From: UBA2450 sp045132035 | GTDB lineage: Bacteria; Bacillota_I; Bacilli_A; RFN20; CAG-826 | Direction of reading: 5' to 3' | NCBI GenBank assembly: GCA_045132035.1 | Contig: JBGURM010000092.1 | Location: forward strand, 19,704-83,703 | DNA: 64,000 bases | Shown here: positions 60,095-64,000 of the stretch, piece after piece | Numbering within the stretch: the first letter of the stretch is position 1 | How the letters are laid out: each line of letters starts with the position of its first letter | Made by a program: the position numbers and the translations under genes | The notes under the pieces: model-generated | The model's input: only the letters and a program-made list of their open reading frames with translations | The model's database searches: none | What the model was told of the DNA's origin: nothing

Positions 60095-63000
60095 CTAGCA
60101 ATGTCCATTGGAATTATAGATGGCGATTGTATTGAGTTGATGGAAGTGAAGTTTTCCGTCTTCCATATGAACTCCGCCATAATCCCATGCAAGTGTCCAA
60201 GTGTCATCAGCGATTCTTGAGTCTCCCCAAACTGCTTCTTGTTGACCACCTGTACACATATAAATAAATGTTTCATTGACTTGGATACCGATTGAAGTGC
60301 TATCAAAGGCTCCCCAATCTCCTCCGCCCCAAACGATATTACCAACGTTTTTACCGCTAGAGGTAGAGCTAACAAAGCTATTGTAGCCGTAATTAGCGCC
60401 GCGTTTCTTTGCGAGTGTCTTATGCATTCTAATTAAAGATGCAAAGCATCCAGATAAGTTATATCCAGTCGCTGAGGTATCAATTGTTTGATCATCAAAA
60501 CTCACTTCAAGCTTATTTCCCCATTTGAATGTATTGACATATAATGGAGCGTTATAAGAGTTATGAGAAATGAAGTGACCATGCATCTCTTGATAAGAAT
60601 CAGCTGTAACAGCGCCTAAATCAGCGACCGCTAATTCTTTAGTTCTAAGTAATTCTTCTCCACCATACATGAATGCTGCTGAGTTACTAGCAAAGATTAA
60701 TCCATGTGCTTGGAGAACACCGTGTGCTAATTGTCCACCAGTTGGATGGTTACCATTAACGAGGGTGTTATATAATTGGTCTCTAACTGTCCAGTTATCG
60801 TGACATGAAGCATAGTTAATTGTTTGTTCTGGATAATAACCAGTAATTTCATCACCAGTTCTTACTCCAGCGTTAACTCCCCATAATCCAGCAGCGATTG
60901 TCCAAGCATAACTATTGGAGTTACCAGTTTGGATATATCCTGCTCCAGGATAACCGTTAACATTATTTTCGCCTCTAATTGCGTTTCTAATCGCATCATT
61001 AAATCCGCCAAGATAAACACCATTTGTTTTGAAATTGTTACATTCGTTATAAACTTGCCAGCTCATAGCACCAAAGTTATGTGGATCTGGTGCAGATGGG
61101 TTGACTTCTTTCCATTGTTCACTACCTTCACCATGATATCCACCACTAGTCCAGCCTTCGCCGTACATGTAGATATCTGGATCGATTTCATATAATGCTT
61201 CTTTAGCGGCAATCATGGTTTTGAAATCAAGTAATCCCATTAAGTCAAAACGGAATCCTTTGATTTTATATTCAGTTGCCCACATAACAAGAGAATCAAC
61301 GATGAATTTTCTCATCATTGGTCTTTCAGAAGCAACTTCGTTATGGCAGCCTGAACCATCCCATAATTCGCCTTCCATTTGATAACGGATTTTTTTACCA
61401 GTACCTTCTTCAGTGTAATAGTAATCTTTTGCGGCGTATCTGAAATAATAACGAGGCATTAATTTATGGAAGTTACTACCAGTCGCGGAACTGACGTGGT
61501 TATAAACAACGTCCATAATAACACGTGTATGTGTGTCATCCATGTGACCTTCTCTTTGTTTAGATAACTGTAAGACTAAGTTTTTGAATTCTCTAACTCT
61601 TGCTAAACCATCGTGAGCGTTAGAAGAATAACCACCTTCAACGACGTTATAGTTAAGAGGGTTATAACCCCAGTTATATTTTAAGACTTCAGTACTTTCA
61701 TCATTATCACTATCAAAGACTGGCAATAGTTGAACAGCTTCAACACCTAAATCTTTAAGGTGATCAAAACCGGTAGAAACATCATTATGTCCTTCTAAGT
61801 GTGTTCCACTTTCAACAAAGGCGTTATATGTTCCATTTTTCTCAGTTCCGTTCCAAGAAGCATCACCAGTGAAGTCTTGCATATGAACTTCATAAATTGA
61901 TAATTCTTGTGGAGAGGTAATATCATATCCAGCTTCTCCATCCCACTTAAGTGGTAAGGCGTCCCAACCAGTTGGGTTAGTTTCACTCTTATCGTAGACT
62001 AAACCTCTAACACCACATGCTCCTGCTGTAGTTGCGTATGGATCCATAGTTACATTAGTACCAAGAGTGTTATCAACTTGGATATTGTAATATTTACCTT
62101 TAATATCTCCATCGATTGTTAGTTCCCAAATACCACCACTAGTGTAATGCATATGATAACCTTTATATTTATCATCGCCACCAAACTCAGTTGGAGTATC
62201 AGTATCATATAAGAGAACGGTTAAATTAGCGGAAACTGGTGACCACACTCTAAAGGTTGTACCTGCTTGAGTATAAGTCATACCTAAATTCTTATTTAAG
62301 TTCGCTTCTTCATAATATGTATGGAACTTTGCACTATCGTAAAGTTGATCAAATCTAACAGTGACTGTCTTACTTAAAGAGGCCATATCTGGATCAACAT
62401 CAGTGGTTGGGTCATGTGACACTAATGAATAAACAACATTAATATGGGCTTCATATTTGAATGTGATGTTAAATTCACCATTCGCGTCACCAGTACCAAC
62501 ACCTTCTTTAACGAGATACCATCTCTTGTAATCATCACGTTTTTTAGGTTTGATTTTGTAATATGTTTCATCAAATGCATATAATTGCCAATTAACACTT
62601 GCTGTTTCACTTGTTAATTTACATTTGATAGTTTTCCAATCAGTAAATTGGGCGAGCGCAACACCGTGCACTCTAGTTTTGTTTTCACTATCTAAGATAG
62701 CGATTCCACCACCAGCAGCAGGCATTGTCCAAACTTCACAAACGTCACTTCCTTCTGCAGGTGGGAATTCAGAATATACGAGTTGCATATCATCTGATTG
62801 TCCACCCCAGTTAAGGTTCATGTCGCTTATCTTCTTATATTTAATAATAAAGAATAGTTTGGATTTACCAGCAAAGGCAGTGAATCTAGAATCTGTAAAA
62901 TCAATAGTAATTGTCATCATCGTTCTATCTTCAGAAACAGTCATGATGTCAGAGGCGTTTTCTAAGTTATATTCAACACCATCTTGACCAGTAACCCAAA

Positions 63001-63301
63001 GGTAGAAGGCTCTACCATCGTTACCACCTGCTTCGTTATAGTAATGGAGAATGACTTTATTAACTACTACTGCAGCTTCTTCCTCTTCTTCATCATCAGC
63101 GGCTAATTTATTGATATAACGGCCATTGATGATATCAGGACGATCCACTTTCGCATGCTCTAAATTAGAATCATATAAAGCGGTGTCTTCACCAGCGTCA
63201 CTAACAGTAGAGGAAGCTCTACCAAGTAAAGCTCCCGCTGTTACTCCGAATAATAGGAAAGAAGGCATCATAGCTAATACTGCTTTTTTGATTTTCTTCA
63301 T
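60095..63301 (-). CDS. Secreted type I pullulanase
   Basis: This 1068-residue protein has a signal peptide (1-30), then N-terminal beta modules (about 70-330) that should bind glucan. A CBM48-like segment follows (340-440: GTTFRVWSPVSANLTVLLYD), then a GH13_14 catalytic domain. The type I pullulanase motif YNWGYNPLNYN is at about 550, with regions DVVYNHVSS, the nucleophile in GFRFDLMGLLD, the acid in MYGEGWTSGG and YASCHDNWT. It cuts alpha-1,6 links in pullulan and branched starch outside the cell. No C-terminal anchor is seen. It appears to be the first gene of the operon running to 54225. Confidence 0.93.
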   Translation of the reverse strand: MKKIKKAVLAMMPSFLLFGVTAGALLGRASSTVSDAGEDTALYDSNLEHAKVDRPDIINGRYINKLAADDEEEEEAAVVVNKVILHYYNEAGGNDGRAFYLWVTGQDGVEYNLENASDIMTVSEDRTMMTITIDFTDSRFTAFAGKSKLFFIIKYKKISDMNLNWGGQSDDMQLVYSEFPPAEGSDVCEVWTMPAAGGGIAILDSENKTRVHGVALAQFTDWKTIKCKLTSETASVNWQLYAFDETYYKIKPKKRDDYKRWYLVKEGVGTGDANGEFNITFKYEAHINVVYSLVSHDPTTDVDPDMASLSKTVTVRFDQLYDSAKFHTYYEEANLNKNLGMTYTQAGTTFRVWSPVSANLTVLLYDTDTPTEFGGDDKYKGYHMHYTSGGIWELTIDGDIKGKYYNIQVDNTLGTNVTMDPYATTAGACGVRGLVYDKSETNPTGWDALPLKWDGEAGYDITSPQELSIYEVHMQDFTGDASWNGTEKNGTYNAFVESGTHLEGHNDVSTGFDHLKDLGVEAVQLLPVFDSDNDESTEVLKYNWGYNPLNYNVVEGGYSSNAHDGLARVREFKNLVLQLSKQREGHMDDTHTRVIMDVVYNHVSSATGSNFHKLMPRYYFRYAAKDYYYTEEGTGKKIRYQMEGELWDGSGCHNEVASERPMMRKFIVDSLVMWATEYKIKGFRFDLMGLLDFKTMIAAKEALYEIDPDIYMYGEGWTSGGYHGEGSEQWKEVNPSAPDPHNFGAMSWQVYNECNNFKTNGVYLGGFNDAIRNAIRGENNVNGYPGAGYIQTGNSNSYAWTIAAGLWGVNAGVRTGDEITGYYPEQTINYASCHDNWTVRDQLYNTLVNGNHPTGGQLAHGVLQAHGLIFASNSAAFMYGGEELLRTKELAVADLGAVTADSYQEMHGHFISHNSYNAPLYVNTFKWGNKLEVSFDDQTIDTSATGYNLSGCFASLIRMHKTLAKKRGANYGYNSFVSSTSSGKNVGNIVWGGGDWGAFDSTSIGIQVNETFIYMCTGGQQEAVWGDSRIADDTWTLAWDYGGVHMEDGKLHFHQLNTIAIYNSNGHC

Positions 63302-63356
63302 AAGCTAATCCTCACTTCTATTTCTGTTTAATTAATTAAACAATGTCGTTAATTTT

Positions 63357-64000
63357 TTATGCTTGTTTGGCAAATGAGTATGTAAACCAACCATGTTCTT
63401 CATTGTCATGAATTTCGAAATGGTTGTTATCCCAACCTGTATAGGTAAGAACATAAGTTTCATCTTTTTCAATAGTCACTGTTCCTAAGTTAACATCGGA
63501 ATAGAATCTATCATATGTTCCATCTCCCTTTGTTGGGTGGAAGTATTTCACTTTGTCTGCGACTTGGTGCATATAGCAAGAAAGTTTAGTGACTTCAACA
63601 AAGCTGAATTCCACTGTGTACTTGCCGTCTACACCTTTAGTGGCTTTCTTCCAGGAATTATTAATCGCAAAGTGGACATCAGTTGGATCTCCCCAAGCTT
63701 CAATACCCGCAAAGACTAAGGTAATCTTGCCAGTATCCACTGGTGGATCAACTGGAGTAACTTCTGCTGGCTCGCCTTCATAGAAGTTATAGTTGAACCA
63801 TGCATGTTCCCAGCTTTCTTCGTTATATGCCCAGCCAGTTAAGGCGATTGTATAAGCCTTATCAAGTTCGACTTTGATGGTTCCAGTATTAATTGTGGAA
63901 TTCATCCTGTTATAGTCGACTGCACCTGTGGTTGGATGGAAATATTTGCCGTCTTGTCCATCTTGGTTAAGGTAAGCATTGACTGATTGAATAGTGCCAG
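63357..64000 (-). CDS. C-terminal part of a secreted protein with tandem ~110-residue domains (5' end beyond window)
   Basis: The minus-strand frame is open to the window edge (codons from 63998), so the ATG at 63905 is internal and not the start. The visible 214 residues hold the end of one repeat (QDGKYFHPTTGAVDYNRMNS ... ALTGWAYNEESWEHAWFNYNF). A Pro/Val/Asp-rich linker and a full repeat follow (ITLVFAGIEAWGDPTDVHFA ... KYFHPTKGDGTYDRFYSD ... GWFTYSF). Each repeat shares KYFHPT and (H/S)-W-F-x-Y-x-F. A carbohydrate-binding role is likely from aromatics and place, but no CBM family is recognised. It ends 55 bp before the pullulanase gene starts, on the same strand. Confidence 0.6.
   Translation of the reverse strand, partial: GTIQSVNAYLNQDGQDGKYFHPTTGAVDYNRMNSTINTGTIKVELDKAYTIALTGWAYNEESWEHAWFNYNFYEGEPAEVTPVDPPVDTGKITLVFAGIEAWGDPTDVHFAINNSWKKATKGVDGKYTVEFSFVEVTKLSCYMHQVADKVKYFHPTKGDGTYDRFYSDVNLGTVTIEKDETYVLTYTGWDNNHFEIHDNEEHGWFTYSFAKQA

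Noticed and set aside
1..64000. Mycoplasma-type code (UGA as Trp)
   Set aside because: TGA ends genes such as those at 7710 and 34399, with downstream genes or terminators in the right place, and Trp is encoded by TGG.
1..64000. tRNA or rRNA genes, insertion sequences, prophage
   Set aside because: I saw no cloverleaf, rRNA segment, transposase, integrase or phage structural gene in the window.

Overview
The window comes from a low-GC bacterium with a compact genome and the standard code (TGA is used as a stop, for example in the Phd antitoxin gene). Ribosomal protein and RNA polymerase sequences, the rplKA-rplJL-rpoBC order, an L10-type leader, KtrAB and an all-alpha dUTPase point to the Bacillota, in or near the Bacilli lineages that border the Mollicutes (RF39, Erysipelotrichales and similar gut groups). 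That placement is an inference, because no rRNA gene is present. Secreted starch-degrading and starch-binding proteins suggest a gut or other polysaccharide-rich habitat.

Layout. 1-2.2 kb: minus-strand operon of a RelB/DinJ-like antitoxin, a DUF2974 hydrolase and a lipoprotein metallophosphatase cut by the window edge. 2.3-6.8 kb: tuf, fusA, rpsG, rpsL. 6.9-8.6 kb: small accessory genes around three tandem copies of what looks like an autonomous small RNA gene. 8.7-19.2 kb: rpoC, rpoB, a methyltransferase, rplL, rplJ, rplA, rplK, with structured leaders. 19.25 kb: an orphan structured RNA. 19.6-30.4 kb: a four-gene cell-surface operon (two 'TxAWF' signal-type proteins, a GLUG-type protein, a 1698-residue BspA-type leucine-rich-repeat protein) behind a c-di-GMP-I riboswitch with a built-in terminator. 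30.5-34 kb: ktrB-ktrA, an antitoxin-like gene, nusG, secE, rpmG. 34-41.3 kb: Phd-VapC, folC, smpB, an O-antigen-ligase-like protein, an orphan YefM, gph, carD and a dUTPase. 41.3-48.7 kb: glgP, glgB, a repeat-flanked AAA ATPase/nuclease cassette and malQ. 48.8-54.1 kb: three starch-binding-type surface proteins and a membrane protein. 54.2-63.3 kb: operon of secreted type I pullulanase, a small lipoprotein, a maltodextrin ABC transporter and a membrane protein. 63.36-64 kb: the end of another repeated-domain secreted protein.

How it fits together. The right half reads as a starch-use locus: surface binding proteins held by C-terminal membrane segments, extracellular debranching, uptake by a MalEFG/MsmX-type transporter, and cytoplasmic processing by MalQ, GlgP and GlgB. 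Its regulation looks layered. One starch-binding gene has a ten-base G tract inside its promoter spacer (candidate phase variation). Its 3' UTR folds into a hairpin whose loop is complementary to the Shine-Dalgarno region of the next binding-protein gene. The surface operon in the middle appears to be switched by c-di-GMP at transcription elongation. Several genes (gph, carD, glgB and others) have a -10 box only 6-10 nt before the ATG and appear to make leaderless mRNAs.
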